Below, one piece after another: positions 11,501 through 26,628 of a DNA stretch of 64,000 nt. How positions within the stretch are numbered: the first letter of the stretch is position 1; each line of letters begins with the position of its first letter. Origin of the DNA: Latrodectus hesperus (taxonomy: Eukaryota > Arthropoda > Arachnida > Araneae > Theridiidae). Made by a program: the position numbers and the translations under genes. The DNA is taken from positions 62,326,071 to 62,390,070 of the forward strand of contig CM075854.1 in NCBI GenBank assembly GCA_037975125.1. Reading direction: 5' to 3'. The notes under the pieces were generated by a model that had not been told where the DNA came from, ran no database searches, and was given only the letters and a program-made list of their open reading frames with translations.

Positions 11501-14500
11501 TGTCTCATTTTAAGACCAAATTTTTTGTTTGGCTTTCTATTTAAAGACTATTAATTGAGTCATATAGTTTATAAAATTAAATTTCTTTCAATATTTCATA
11601 AATTATGTTTTTGTACTTGAATAATATTAGCAAATTTGACTCAGAATTACATTATAGCATTTATACTTATTTGTGACTCATTCAAGGCGTTTTCATCTTG
11701 TTGTACTATTCACAAAAAAATTTAATGTTCCTATATTTGATCATCTTTCAACAGCTTGATTTAAAATGTTAACATTTATAATAAAGTTTTACAGATTATA
11801 TAATATAGCATAAAGTTTTATAATATAGAATAAAGTTTTACAAATTATTTTTAGAAAATTGTCTTCCTAAAGTTCCTAAGAAGAAAAGACAACTGAATCA
11901 TGAAGTTTCTGATTCTGGATTGTCATGTATAACTTCAACTACTTCCTATCCATTGAATTTTCCTGGTAAAAGTTATTATTTTATGTCGTAGATTTAAGGA
12001 CTAAATACAAAAATTTTCATTGATTGTCATGAATTAGAAATATTAATTGTTTTAGTTAGAATCTGTCAATTTTAAGATCTTTGGGTGTTACTTAGATAGA
12101 GTTTATTAAATTGTAATTAAGCATACTTTAAATAGCAAAATTTAATTGCTGTTAATAAATGTATTTCTTTATCAAAAAAGACATATTGGTAAATATTGGT
12201 TTCCGGAATTTCGATGATAGAATTAAAAAAATTTTAGATAGATAAAATATGTACAAAAAGATTGCTTATATCTAGTTAAAAGGACTGCTTTGTAAAACAT
12301 AGTAAAAGCTTGAACATGACATATTTTAACCTGTATTGTTTTAAAAAGGCATTGTCAAATTGATTTTATTTGTTTGCATGATAGCCTTAATATTACAAGG
12401 AAATTATTTTACTTGTAATTTAATTTCCTTGTAATATTAATCAAACTTTTGAAAATAATTTATGATGTTAAAAATACTTAAAATACTTTTAGCTGTGGAT
12501 ATTGCTGGAATTTTAAAAGATTTTAATGAATTAACAATATTCTTTTATAATAATTTACTATTAATATTTATGAATAAGTAGTCAGCTGTTATTCATTAAT
12601 TTCTAAATATATGTTATAAATAAATTATGAAAATTGCTGTGATATTCTTGATGTGGTTTGTGATGATTTACCTCTGATCACTTGTTTTTTTCTGAGTTTT
12701 CCGTATGTATGTAATTTTCCCTATATTTTTTAGCCTATTTTAAGAGTATTTAAATGTCAATTTTTCTACTCGTATTTTGTGTTTGATATATTTTTTATGA
12801 CACAAACTGCTTCACAGTTTCTGTGTTAATTTTAACTGTAGAACTGTCAATGATAATTTTCTTTGGGGACATAGGGCATTTGTAGTTGGCATGATATGGG
12901 ATACCTGATACATCTATATATAACTCTGATAGGTTATGTATAAGTTAGCATCTTGTCTGATCACCTGCAAGCAGTCATGCCTAATGCGCATTTTCTTTTT
13001 CACAAACCCATGAACTTTGAGCAACTGTATGTTGATAATATCACAGGAGGACAAAATGCCGTTGCATCTGCCTACTTAACTACTGCTGAATGTGTCCAGA
13101 TTCTTAGCAAAGCGAACATGACTTTGCATAAATGGGCTACAAATTCTGTGGAGTTACGTGAACTTTGGATGAAAAATGTTTCCTTACTGAAACAAAATTA
13201 AGCCCAATCGGTCAAAATATGATAAATAATAAAATGCTTAACATTTCCTGGGATACTGATAGAGACTTGTTTTACTTTGATATATAAAATCTATTATAAT
13301 TTGTATCAAAAGGGACTGGCTCAAAAAAGATTTTTGTTGCAAGCTGCTGGTCGAATCTTTGATCCAATAGGATTTGTGGCTCCTTATGTGATTCGTTTGA
13401 AAATTCTTCTTCTTAAAGTATGGGAATTAGGTCTTCTCTGGGATCTAGAAAGGCCATTTAAAGAATGGTGTCTTGAATTGAAGGAACTTAGTTTAGTAAC
13501 AATTCCTCGTTTTTATCATTTCACAGATTTATATACAATTGATGTGCAACTTCATTCCTTTTTGGATGCATCTAAAATGGCCTATGGTGCAGTATTATAT
13601 TTTCTTATTGCCAAGGCTGATGGGTCTGTTGTGACCAGTTTAATCTCCTCGAAAAGCAGGGTTGTTCCATTAAAGATGCTTTCTTTGCCTAGTTTAGAAT
13701 TGATTGGGGCATTGCTTTCTGCTAGGCTGTGTGATAAAGTTTCCAATACATTAAATTTTCAGAAATCCTGTTAATTTCATACAGATTTCTCTGTTATTTA
13801 CCACTGGATCAAGAATGAACTGTTCCAGTTTAAGCCATCGTTAAAAATAGGATAGAAGGAATTCAAAAGTTGACTGAACCATCAAAATGGAATCATTGCC
13901 CTGGGAAAGAAAACCCATCTAATATTTTAAGGAGAGGAATATCAGCTAAGGAATTGAAGAATAGCGAACTTTGGTAGCATGGGCCACCTTGGCTTAGACA
14001 AATAGAGCAATTTTGGCCCAAAATCGAAATGAAAAATGTATGAAATCAAGATTTAAAATACAAAAGTAAATCTAGTGACATTTCTCAAAATGAAGTTGTC
14101 CTCAAAAATCGTGATAAACTCGTAAATAATGATAAATTAAGCAGTAAAAATATTGCGAGTAACTGCCTTTGTGTACTTTGATTCATAAATAATTCTAGAA
14201 ACACTTTAAACATAAAGGGTGCCCTAGAAACTGATGAATTAAAAATGTCAGAAGAATATTGGATTAAAAAAAACCCAGAAAGAAGCGTATGGACCCGAGT
14301 TGATAGATTTGGGAAAACTCAAAGAGTTGGTGATTGTTCTAAGATTCGTTTTTTACCCTATTAAGATTATAGGAAAGTACCCTTTTTAGATGATAGGAAT
14401 ATTTTATGAATAAAAGATAGATTAAGTGAGTCAGAACTTTCCCTGGGCATAAAAAAATCTATTCTTTTACCTAAGAACTCAAAGTTCTTAGAATTGTTAG

Positions 14501-17500
14501 TTATGCAAAGAATTTTCATAGAGTAAAATACAAAGAATTTTCATAGAGTAATAGCTATTCTTGTAATAGTCAGAAGGAATTTTTGGATAGTGAAGGGAGA
14601 CAACTCATCAAGAATATTATCAATAAATGTTTAATTTGTAGAAAATGCAAAGTGAAGCCAGCTAACCAAATAACAGCGCAACTTCCAAAAAATAGAATTT
14701 TAGAAAATCCTCCCTTTGAAATTTGTGATCTTGACTTTGCAGGACCAATATTTTACAAATGTGGTAAAGAGGTCAAAGAAGCTTAGTTTGTAATTTTTGC
14801 CTGCACTGTAACTAGAGGAATGCACTTATAATTAGTATCCTCAATGTCTACAAAACATTTCTTACTAGCATTTTGGAGATTCTTTTCCAGCAAGGCAGTT
14901 TCAGCATTGTTTATTCAGATAATGCTAAAACGCTTAAGGCTGCAACTGGAACTTCATGTACTTTTTCAACATTTTTAAGGATTTGGAATTTAAAAATTTC
15001 ATTTCTTCTCGTAGGATTAGATGGAAATACATCATTCAAAGAGCTCCATGGTAAGGCGGCTCATGAAATCATTAAAAGATCCACTCAGAAAAATTCTTGG
15101 AAAGGCTCTCCTCACTTTCAAAAACCGAGCTGTCAGCCGAATGGTTAGCTCTCTTGCCTTCAGTTCAAAAGTTCGTGGGTTCGAATCCCACCTTGGGCAT
15201 GGATGTTTGTAGTGGTTTGGAATCCACTTTAAACCGTAGGTCCCGGTCTAATTAGCCCTCGTGTGCATAAAATGACTGTTGAGCGACATACAAACCTCAG
15301 GTTCGAAGAACTAGCAGGAATTATGACTGAAGTCGAATATGTTATCAACTCAGGGCCTTTATCTTATGTGACAGATAAACTTTCTGAGCCCGATCGTTTA
15401 ACACCTCTTAACTTCTTGCAATATGGAAGAAAAAATCATGATTACCCTCTTCATTTCACTGAATTAGCAAATAGAAAATCTTTAATCAAGTGAAAGCAAT
15501 ATCAAACTGTTCTTTTGAAACATTTTTGGATCAAATGGAAAGAAAATTAACTTCTTGATTTAAAAACTGTACATCGTTATAAGTCACCAAATGTTTACCC
15601 AAAAATATTTGTTATTTTTGTGTTATTAAATATTTGTTATATACATTTTCAATTTCATATTTATTTTAGAGTTCTTACGCAGTGTCTTTGCCGGATCCTA
15701 TTTAGTTTTTAGTTTTTTTTTGTTTGCTTTTTTTCACATGGTAACTGCTCAATGGCCGATCACACCACTTTCGATTCCACAGATTTAACGAGCATGAATA
15801 TCGCATATACTCGGTGGATCTTTGTTAGCATCGGGAGTCAAACCCCGTCCTTCTGGACGGAATGCTGAAGCTCTAATCACTAGGCTACCATGGCACGTAA
15901 CACATAATTAAATTGTTCTACCACTATTAGTTTGACTACTCAATGTAACTTTTGTGCCATGGATTACCCTTGGTTGGTTGGTGCCGTGTGCATGGAAAGA
16001 ACTAAAGATAACCATGAGTGTGTAGCACACAGCTGGCTATCTCCTTGATATTTTCTGAGTACAGACTCTTCGATATCAATTGAGGGTAATTCTTCTAAGC
16101 TTAGCCAAATCTCTTAAAAGAGCAATCAAAAATGTGTTTTGCTGATAGTGGAATATTATCCCAATTAATGTAGAGACAGTAAATTCTGTTGCCATCTTAC
16201 TGAATCTTCATATTTTGTAAGTATCTTAAATGTTCTCCAATGTAAAGAAACTGCCATTACTTTCAAGGAGGATGGACTTCTGCCTGTTGGTCTATAGAAG
16301 GTATTTTATTTCCTGTCTACCAACAGTAGAAAATCCATTGGAGACATCCCTTTATCCGCTCCCTTGGGATGCACTGTCTAGTTGTTACAGGCTCCCCGAG
16401 GATGGATTGCCTTATCAGGCCTTTAAAAAATATAAGTTTTGGATAGTATCATCCTCCTCTATTACAACATAATGAAGTTAGTTTTGTTTTTGTCCTATGT
16501 TTCTTGGTTGATATACAAATTTATGTTTCCAAATATCTGTAAAACTAATCATGATATTAAAGCATGTGTCTCATACTTTTCAATAAGTTGACTACAAGCT
16601 CAACAGAAAATTTATAGTATTTACTATTTTTTTCTTTAGTACTGATTTGATATATCTTTACATCCCTTTTGAATTTGATATATTGGATATTACTTTTTAT
16701 TTAATTATTTATTTTTTAAAAAATCACTAAAATTTCTGTGTTATCTTGTATATATCTACACACATAAATGTGTGTAGATAGGAGTGACCATGGCGTACTT
16801 TAATTAAATAACTATTATGATCTGGGCAAGTCATCACAATCTTTCAGCTTTCAAACACTTGCTGGAAAAGTTCTTTCCCGTAAGTTCTTTTTATATTTTG
16901 GACAATCAACTCGGAATACTGGCATTGGTTATTGATGTTGAAATTCCGTATTTCAGCAGTCTTGTAATCAGCTACTTCTCTGGTTGGCATTGCAAATTTA
17001 CAGTTTTCCTCTTTTTAAATAATTTTTTTATGAAGAGCAAGACCAATGAAATAAAACTTCTTTAAAAAGAAACAAGTTATTGATATATAATTTCATATCA
17101 TCTTAATCTAAAATGAAGAAATGAGTTAGTTTGTCTTTTTGCTTCTTTTTAGTCAATTCGTCTTCAGATTTTATTCTTTAGCATTTTTTATGTAACACCA
17201 CTTTAACTTTCACATAATGTCCTTGTCTTGTGCCATGCTATGTTTAGGATGGTTTCATGCATGGTTTAGGAATTCCTGTCAAATTGCTGTACGGTCTGGT
17301 CCTTTACAATTTCTTTCTTTGATTATATCATAGGTGTTACCTCCTTTAGCTTTATTAATTTTTTTATTTCTGCGATATGATTTCAGTTGTAAGTTAGTTT
17401 CAAGTGCAGTCCAAACTGTTCTGTACCAATCAAATCATTAATTCCATAAGATTGTAATTCTTTTCTTTATAAATTATTTATTTCAGTTTTCTTCGATTTT

Positions 17501-20500
17501 AAATACATTCATAATTCATTTCTTTAAGCTTCACAATTAATTAGGAATTCAATCTCAATAATTTCTTTCAGCTTACCAAGTCCTCCAACATTTATCTTAA
17601 TACCAAAAAGTAACTCAAAATGTGTGGTATCTATGTTTTGTTGATATGTTGAATTAATCGTCTGCTTCAATTCGTTCATTAATTTATACCATTGAGCTGG
17701 ATTTTCAAAGGGTGTAGTATTGAGAAAGAATTGGTATTATTGTCTTGTTGATCTATTCAACTTGTCTGTTGGCCCTTGACAGGCTAGCAGTTAAGTGGTT
17801 CTCTATAATCTAGCATTATTATGTTCTTCTTAGATTAATAGGCCTTAAATTTTCTTGAGGTAAATGTTGGATGCTTATCAGAAATTATGTGGTAGAGTTT
17901 TCCAAAGACAGCTTTTAAGGTTTTTAATTTTCATATGGCTTTAGTAGATGTGTGTGTTTGTCAGAAAAATACACACCAGCTTTTTAAACACATTCATAAT
18001 TGTTAAAACATGGTTATAATTCTTATTTGAACTCTAAAGATCCTTAATAATCAATATGGTATGTGTGGGACATCTTTATGCATTGAGTGTAGAAATCTTT
18101 ACTCCTTTCTCTGTATGATTCTGAAGAAAACAGTTAATACAGAAAAATTCAACTATTTTGATTTTTAGGAATAAAATAATAGTTTTTAGCATTTCTCAGT
18201 ATATTTAATTCCTGCATGTCTATTTTCATACACATTTCTTACAATTTCTGTACGCATATTTTTAGACACAACCACTAATTCTTTACCATTGCAAAATTTT
18301 AGTGTTTTTAGAGACTTTGAGTAATTCTTATTTATTTCATTTTCTTGCAATGATTTTATTTTTAGTAAGATATTATATATTGCTTTATATGCAAAATATG
18401 TTTATTGAGGATTTATTTAAAGCGTTAACATCAACTATCCTTCTAGCAGAATGATACTGAACACTACAATTAAATTCTTTGAGCAATAAAGGCCAATGAA
18501 AAATACAAGCTGACAAATCTCATTTCAGCTTTTTTGAATACAGAACAGTCAGTTACAATTTTAAATGAAATTACTAATAACAAACTATTTTTAATGCTTC
18601 AATAATAGATAGAGCTTCAAGTTTGTAGACTATATTTAGCCATCTGTCATTTATTTATTTATTCAGGAAATTATTGGGAAGGAAATTTTTATTATTTGGG
18701 GTTTTTATAATAAAATACTGTTATTACGTGAATCTAATGCGCATAGTTTTTGGCCAAATGTAGTATTCAAAATTGGGGTGCGCATAAGATTTGATGATGC
18801 ATTAGATTCAAGTGCAACTTCATTAGTTCACCGATGACGTCAACCAAATTTAAATTGTAACAACGGATTACTGTATTTCTTGACTACATTTACCGTTACA
18901 CTTATCATTGACTCATTATTGCACAGAGGATACAAACATCAGAGTACATAATCACGAAATGGAGGGCAAACAGAGAAAAATGCCATATGATGCTATTTTC
19001 AAACGTAAAGTAATTATTTATGCTGAAAAAAATGCCAATAGAAATACAGGGAGAGAGTTCAACATAGCTGAGAGCAATATTTGCTTGTGGCGGCAACAGA
19101 AATTGACACTGTTTGCAGCTAAATCTAGTAGAAAGAAATTCACTGGCCCTCACAAAGGAAGACACCCTAAATTTGAAGAAAAATTTGTACGGGAAAGAAG
19201 GAAGAATGGACAACCTGTGACTAGTGACACCATAAGAAATAAGGCAAAAGAGGAGGCTGAAGTTCTTGGAATACGGAAATAAGAATTTAAGGCTAGCCAT
19301 GGGTGGATGGATCAGTTTATGAAGCGGATTGGCTTATCTCTAAGACTCTTGTACAACAATATGCCAAAAGCTTCCTGCCGATTTTGAGGGGAAACTACTA
19401 ACATTTCCGCGGTATGTCATCACTCTTTGGAAAGAAAAGAATTTTCCAATAAGGCAAATTGGCAACGCTGGCGAGACACCAATTTGGTTTGATATGCCTC
19501 ATAACTACACCATTACGGAGAAGGGGACTAAGGAAGTTAGCATCAAAGCTTCGGGATGTGAAAAACAACGCATAACAATGATGCTGACAATAACAGCAGA
19601 CGAGTGCAAAACTTCCCCCTTTCTTAATCTTCAAGCTGAAAACATGCCTTAAAACCCCTAAGAATGAAAAGCTGTTCCTAGATGATGTCCTGATTCGAAA
19701 CCAAGAGAAGGGGTGGATGACGGAATCATTAATGCTTGATTGGCTCAAAATTGTATGGTAACGCCATCCCGGTGAGCTCTCCAATCCACCATTAATGCTT
19801 TGTCTAGACGCATTTCGCGTGGCGATCTTACCGACGACATAAAAAAGGTGCACAGCCTAGGCAGTGATCTTGTTATCATTCCTGGAGGGCCTGTGTTATA
19901 ATCCCTGGATGTTAGTATAAATAAACCTTTTAAGGAGTACGTTCAGGCTAAGTACGAAAAATGGTTTTGTGAGCCAAACCGTGAATTGACCCTGACAGAA
20001 AATATTAAACGTGCTGCACCGCATGTTGTTGCACACTGGATTTCTGCTGCCTGGAAAAGCATCTAAGTACCAATGATTGTGAAATCTTTCAAGAAATGCT
20101 ACATTTCAAATTCATTGAATGGCAGTGAAGATGACGTGCTCTGGAAAGCCGAGGATGACAATGAGGAAAGAAGAAATGAATCTGCTTCTGACGAAGAGAG
20201 CTGCAAGGATACCAGTGATGAAAACTTTAGTAAATAAAGACGTTTACAATTAGTCACTGATTGTAGAAACTGTTAGTTAGATAGAAATTTTAGGATTTAT
20301 TTCATGTTCATATTTTACGATAGGTACCGTATATAAGGTTGTGACAATGATTGTTTCACATAGCAATAGCTTACTGGTATGTCAATTCTATGTTCTACTA
20401 CTGTATGTATAATTCCATTATTATATAAAATATGGTATCTAAATTTTAATAAAATTATCATATCATTGATTGATAGTTTATATACAAATCCATTGTTGTA

Positions 20501-23500
20501 TAAAATAAGATTCAATAAATTCCTCGTACCATTGATGCGCATTACATTCACCGACTGACAATTTTTTGTCAGTTTATTATTAAAAATTATTTAATATTTT
20601 AAAATGGGGATGTGCATTCAATTCAATGGCGCATTAGATTTGCAAAAATATGGTACCTCTATATCCTTCTATGCTAGCTTTTGTTTGTAATTCAGTTTTG
20701 TAAGTGCTTTTGTATATATTCATTTAACATATTTTCAACCAAATTAACTTTAATTGATGAAAGCAGTTTTTTCCTCTTTGCCAAATTTAGTCTTCCTTCA
20801 ATGGGTCACTCAACAGTCTAGAAATCCTGAAATAGTTTAAGAGGAATATCTTCATATATCCAGTCAGTTAGTCTTTGAAATTATGGATTTGTTTCTAGTT
20901 ACATGGTGCAGGGAAATTAAACATAGCTTTGGTTTTCAAAGTAGCTGGGAAAATTTTCTCTTTTTTGATGGCGTATCACATGGATTCAGTGTTTTTCAAA
21001 AAATGAGATTTCCTGAAAATTTTTATCTCTACCTCCTTATTCACTTGCAAAATTTAAAACTTTTCCAAGTTGTTGGATTCTTTCATTTGAAGAAGACAAT
21101 AGTGTTAATACATTTTTGAAACATTGCTGGGAAATTACATAGCCCTATAGGAAACTAAGGAAATTGGTGTTGGCTTTTATGAGTCACAAATGGAGAGTAT
21201 TTTCTGCAATCTTCCTGTACATGTATGTCAAAAAGTCTATTTTGGTGATATAATACTAAAAATGCACGATTTCTGCAATCTATTTAACAAGTTTTCAGCT
21301 ATGGGAGTGAAATCTGTTCTACTATTACTTTATTTAACTTATAATTTATGTTAAAAAGAAAATTCATCAATTAAAGTTAGTCTATTTTTGGGAAGAATTA
21401 ATTTCCAGTTCTGTTTGAAAAAGTAGTACGTCATTTCCATCTAATATTCTTTCAGCTATAACAAAGTTTTGTAAATTAATTTTATCTTCATGTGAATCTC
21501 CATTAACCTATAAATAGTACTTTCAATACTAGAGCTTAACTAATATTAACATTTGGAACAATAAGATGTGCATAGAAATCATTTCTACCAGCATTATCAG
21601 TTTGTTTAGAATAGTTGCCACTCGCCCTTTTTATTTATATCCTATTGTATTGAAAATATTTGTTTCATTCTCTACTTTGGTTTGTTGACTCATCAATGTC
21701 GGAAACATCTGTATTATTGCCACTAGTTTTTTAAACTAGGAATTCAAGTTTGCACAAAATATTTAATTTTTTTTCCAAGCTCTGATATTTAAAATGTTTG
21801 ATGTATTTATAAACTCACCTACTGAAAACATTAATATTTCTTAATTTTTTTTATATTCATCACTTTCTATGTCTAAGTAAAATCCATTGAGATTTCCAAT
21901 TCTTTTATGATTTAATCTATCTTTGTCATGATCAAAAAGTAATGTATGCAAAACTTATATTTTATCTGCTTTGAAAATTTTCAATGCAACACTAATTTAT
22001 TTTATATCATTTTGCACTGTTTAAACTACTCACGTATCCATGTTAAAGTCTATTTCTGGTTCAAAATTTAATCCAGTGTCTCTTTTTCTGATTAAAACCC
22101 AATAATCCCTTTCAATCCAAATCTTCCTCTTCTGAGTTTTGTGATACACAAGGGTCCATGGCATAGTTAATTAAATACAAATTTTGATCTAGACTAATAA
22201 CTTATAATTAATTGAATATAATTCACTCTTACCTAAATGTAATTAGCAATATTTAAAAATATACAATGAATTGTCAGTTATTTTAACATAAATTTGAGTT
22301 TTAAAGTCATGTGTGAAAGAGCAGCTGTCTTGTTGCTGTCAAAAGCTATGTTGTCTTGCATCTCAATATCTCATCTTACTAACAGTCATTAGGAAAGTTT
22401 CTGCCTTCGCCAGCATCTACCAGACTGGAGGCAATCAACTCAGAATAATGGCATTGACTAGTTCATTTTCTAGATATTGTGTGTGCTTTCAAAGATAATA
22501 TTTATAATCTTATAATATTATTATGAAAGATAATAGTTTTTCTTTTACCATGATGAAAAATACCTTTAAAAGAAATCATTTCTTTTTACTGGAATTATTA
22601 AGATTCTTTACATTATGATTTGGGCATAGTATTTAAATGATTATCTTTCAGGTAGTAATTACTTCCTTAATCACTTTGTGGAACTGTTTGAAGTCTCTGA
22701 AGAGAGATATAGGGAAATGCTGCTCTCTCATAAAGAAAAAATGGTTTTAGATCCTGTAAGTTTATTTTTAGTTTTAAGCTATAAAATCTTTTCACTATCT
22801 AAATTTATCTATTGTAATTTCCTCTATACTTTTTCATATAATTCTATTTATTATAATAGTGTGAAGGCAATTATGTGAAATAAAGTGAAGGCAATTATGT
22901 GCATATTTGTTAAGTAAACTGTACTATCCCCACAAAAATTCCATTTTTATTTATGACTGTTTATTATGTTGTCCAGCTTTTTTTTTGAGCTTTTAATGAA
23001 AAAATCATAAAAAGTATACACTTTATTTCTTATTCACTTTTGTTTGACTTTAGCTTTTTTAGCTAAAGTCATATAATACTTTTTTAAAGTTTTTTTGTAA
23101 ATATCAATCATCAAAAAATATGAAGTCTTATTTGGTTCTTAGTGACATTATTGTGAAATATCTTTTGTTAGATATAAAATTTTAAAAGTAATGTAAAACT
23201 ATTCTAACATTCTTTCCTATTATCTCTTTAGAAAGAAAAGTCATTTACTTTGATGTAAAACTCATCATTTGTATTTATTTATAATAGAAATGTTACATAC
23301 ATTTGATTTTTAAATTTTATTTTAGTTATTGAAAGCGATATATACCTGAACAAACCAGATATTATTTCACTTTTCAAAATGTTTTGTCATTTTCATTATG
23401 TGTTGTGTTAGAATCAACTAACAGATGAAAATGTTTAATTGACACATGATTAATAAACTATATTTGTAGTAATTCAAATTCATATAGAAAATTTACAGTT

Positions 23501-26500
23501 TTAATCTGAGTTTGTATCTCATTTTTAAACTGAAATGAATGTGAAACAAGTTTTCGGTTTGTTAAAATTTTGAAAGGGTTGAGAATACACATTTCAGATA
23601 CATATAGCGGTTTCCAGATACTCAAACATTTTGCAATTATTCAGAACGAGGTTCTGTGGCTTTAACTTAATAACTTGAACAGTTCATAGTAGCCCAAGGG
23701 TAGTCTTGAGCTACAACCAGTTATGTAATTCTTAACAAAAAAGTTTTCTTTACCAGTAGATGAATAATTTGTTGTTAATTGCAAATTATTATTAGGTACA
23801 CAAATTATTACCTTACTTGGTTATAAATGTAGAATTTACTTTTTATACTTCATTGGTACATCTTTCTTCATGAAAAAACAATTTCTTAATTTCATCATTT
23901 GAATTGCTCCAACATATATATTGCAATAATGTTTTCAACTTTTTCATTAATATTTTCCTATATATATCAGCCTCATTTTGTTGTGAAATTTCCTCATCTC
24001 ACAACATTTATTATGTCACACCATAGATTATGTTTGTCCTCTGATTCACAGACAATTCAGATTTCCCTCCAAATTTTAAGTAAGGCATGGTCTCAGTTTT
24101 TATATTATATTTCTGATTATTTTTACCTGTGAAAAGCATTTAAAAACAGTTATAATAAATGCCTTTTTGACAAATTTGCCAATAAATTTAATGTATATAA
24201 TTTAATATATATATATCAAGATAATGGAAACACCTGTGAATAAATGTGACATTCTTAATGCATTTCAGAATCGTTAAAGTATAATAGTGACCAATTTTTT
24301 TATAGAAATGTTTAAATTCTGTTAGTATGTAGTAGCATTATTAAAGTTCTTTAAATCTTGGAATTTTTTCAAAAGCATAGAATGTAAAATTTCTCAAATT
24401 TTCAAAGAGGCTGAATTTTACAATGTTATTTAAAATCACAATAGCATACATACAGTGTGGTAAGACAAGCTCAGCAAAGCAAAATAATTTACGAAAGAAG
24501 TACCATAGGGGAAGAGAGACCTACTAGTACTGAAGGGTATTGTAATGTCTAAAATGTGAACAGCATCAGTAAAAAGGACAGCAGTGCTCAATCAGCATCG
24601 CGATTCTCTAGTGTCAACAACTTTTAAAGCCCCTTCATAAATAGAACATTTACAAAAGAGCAGCCAATCCCAAGTCTCTTGTCACAGATGTTAAGACCAA
24701 ACATCGTCTACCGTGGTTCCACTCTTATATGACCTGGTTGATTAATAAATTGAAGAAAGTTGTTGGGTGCATGTTTGGAGGACACCTGCATAGTTATATG
24801 ATTATTATTGTCTCTCTCTCTCCTTTTAATTGTAAGCATGGAGGTGGATCTGTCATGATATTAGCAGCTGTGTCTTGATTTTTGGCCAAACTAACTGTAA
24901 TCCTGAATAGAAAGATCATTACAATAAGGAGTTATTTTATTCAGAAATTTTAGCTGATCAGGTCCATCCTATGATGCAAAATATATTTTCTGTAGGTGAT
25001 CAAGTTTTCCATGATAATAATACACCTATCAATGCTGCTTGATGTGTCCATTCATGGTTTGATGATTATGAGAATGAAGTTAAATAACTTTCTTGACTTA
25101 TATACCTTCTCAACCTCAACAAAATTGAACCATTAGGGCTTATTTTAGATTATCTATATGGAATCAAAATCCTGTACTGTATTCTTTCCTAGAACTTCCA
25201 TAATATCTCCATGAAGAATGGTAAAATATTCCTCTAAACACTATTCAGCACTGATATAAAAAGATACCTAGTCAAATCTAAGCAGTATTACATGACAAAT
25301 GTAGTTTTACACTGTACTAAAAAAGGATCCTTTATATGTTTAAGCTATTTTCATTATTTTGATCTGTATATTTTTTTAATGTATACAGCTTTCTAATTAA
25401 ATGGTTAGCCGAGCTGGCAGCCGAATGGTTAGCGCTCTTGCCTTCGGTTCAACAGTTCGTGGGTTCGAATCCCACCTTTGGCATGGATGTTTGTAGTGGT
25501 TCGGAATCCACTTTAAACCGTAAGTCCCGGTCTAATTAGCCCTCGTGTGCAAAAAATGACCGTTGAGCGACAAACAAACCAAACCAAACTAATTAAATGG
25601 TTAACCTAAATCTAATATTTTTAAAATAATCTTCACTCTCTGTTTAATACATGAAGATTTTAACGAAAGAAAGTAGTCAAAAGAAATATTTTTCTCAGAA
25701 ATTTTCTCTGTTGATTTAAAAGATATACTCTGGAGAACTATTTGTAAATAAAAAATTGTTTTTCTTACATTTTCTTTTCTTTTGTATTTTAATATACTCT
25801 GTTTTTTTAATGTTTAGTTAAACAATCAAAAGAATGTTTAGAATTAAATATTTATTTCCTTATATTTTAGAAAAGTCCTGAATTAGCTGTGACTCATGTT
25901 GACTTGAAAGGAATAAATTCAAGGTGCAATATTCCCAAAAGACCTACAAATAAGTTTGGTATGCTTACTCAAATCAGATCATATTTTTAAAGTTCTATTC
26001 TTTAAATTTGCATTTTGTAATGTTATAACAATGCAAAAAGATGTTTCATATTCACATTGATGTGAATTTATTATTTTATTGAAAAATTTAAAAATTGCCA
26101 TGCTAGAGATGAATATTCTTCCTAAACATTAATAGTGACAATTAGATTAAGCTATATTGCCAATAGAAAAGCATTTTTCTTTATTGACTGCTGTCTCTGT
26201 GAACTTGTGCAAGAATTTTGCTTTATAGTATACTGTGTTTTTTATAAAGTACTCTAAAATTTCTTTGTTTCGTTTTTTATTATTTTTGAGATTTTCTCTT
26301 GAAATAAGTATTTAAGACATACTTGGTGCCATTTTCCAGTGTTAAAAATTTTTAAGGTGAATTTCTTAACGTGAAATTTTGTTTTACCACAATAATTTAG
26401 AATTGTTTATTTACAAAATCATACTTTGAAGCAAAATTCTTCGTATCTAAAATTTTGTGTCCTGTGATATTTTTTAAAAATAATTTTACTCGAGTAATCT

Positions 26501-26588
26501 GTGCCTCATGTAATTGATGTGATGATGATGAGCACTTTCATCCCGTAGTGATATTATTAAAAAAACAAATTTTTTAATTAACACTTGA

Positions 26589-26628
<40 letters not shown>

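Larger units (their letters stand above)
16785..22490 (-). mobile_element. Old Ty3/gypsy-type LTR retrotransposon, split by a pogo element
   Basis: Highly decayed element read on the minus strand. Reverse transcriptase tail at about 20990-20760: PCTM-like, then LTGYMKIFLLNYFRISRLLS and DPLKED, matching the FLGLTGYYRKFI...ARPLSDLLK block. RNase H at about 18540-18420: FNCSVQYHSARRIVDVNAL, matching F-x-I-x-YxxG...HVDALS. Integrase at about 17990-17560: MNVFKKLVCIFLTNT, LLACQGPTDKLNRSTRQ (ANGQVERxNR block), NSTYQQNIDTTHFELLFGIK. The pogo transposon at 18718-20653 lies inside it. Degenerate LTRs lie at both ends. Stops are everywhere, so it is far older than the gypsy element at 39.7 kb. Confidence 0.72.

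Noticed and set aside
18905..19300. 131-codon minus-strand frame.
   Set aside because: It is the antisense of the pogo transposase N-terminal region.
19398..19853. 151-codon minus-strand frame.
   Set aside because: Antisense shadow of the pogo DDE domain.
25408..25480. Possible tRNA gene from the B-box and tRNA-like head.
   Set aside because: The same sequence recurs several times with a constant non-tRNA body and target-site duplications; it is a SINE head.
26590..26623. Poly(T) run as the tail of a minus-strand retroposon.
   Set aside because: No recognisable element body or target-site duplication next to it.
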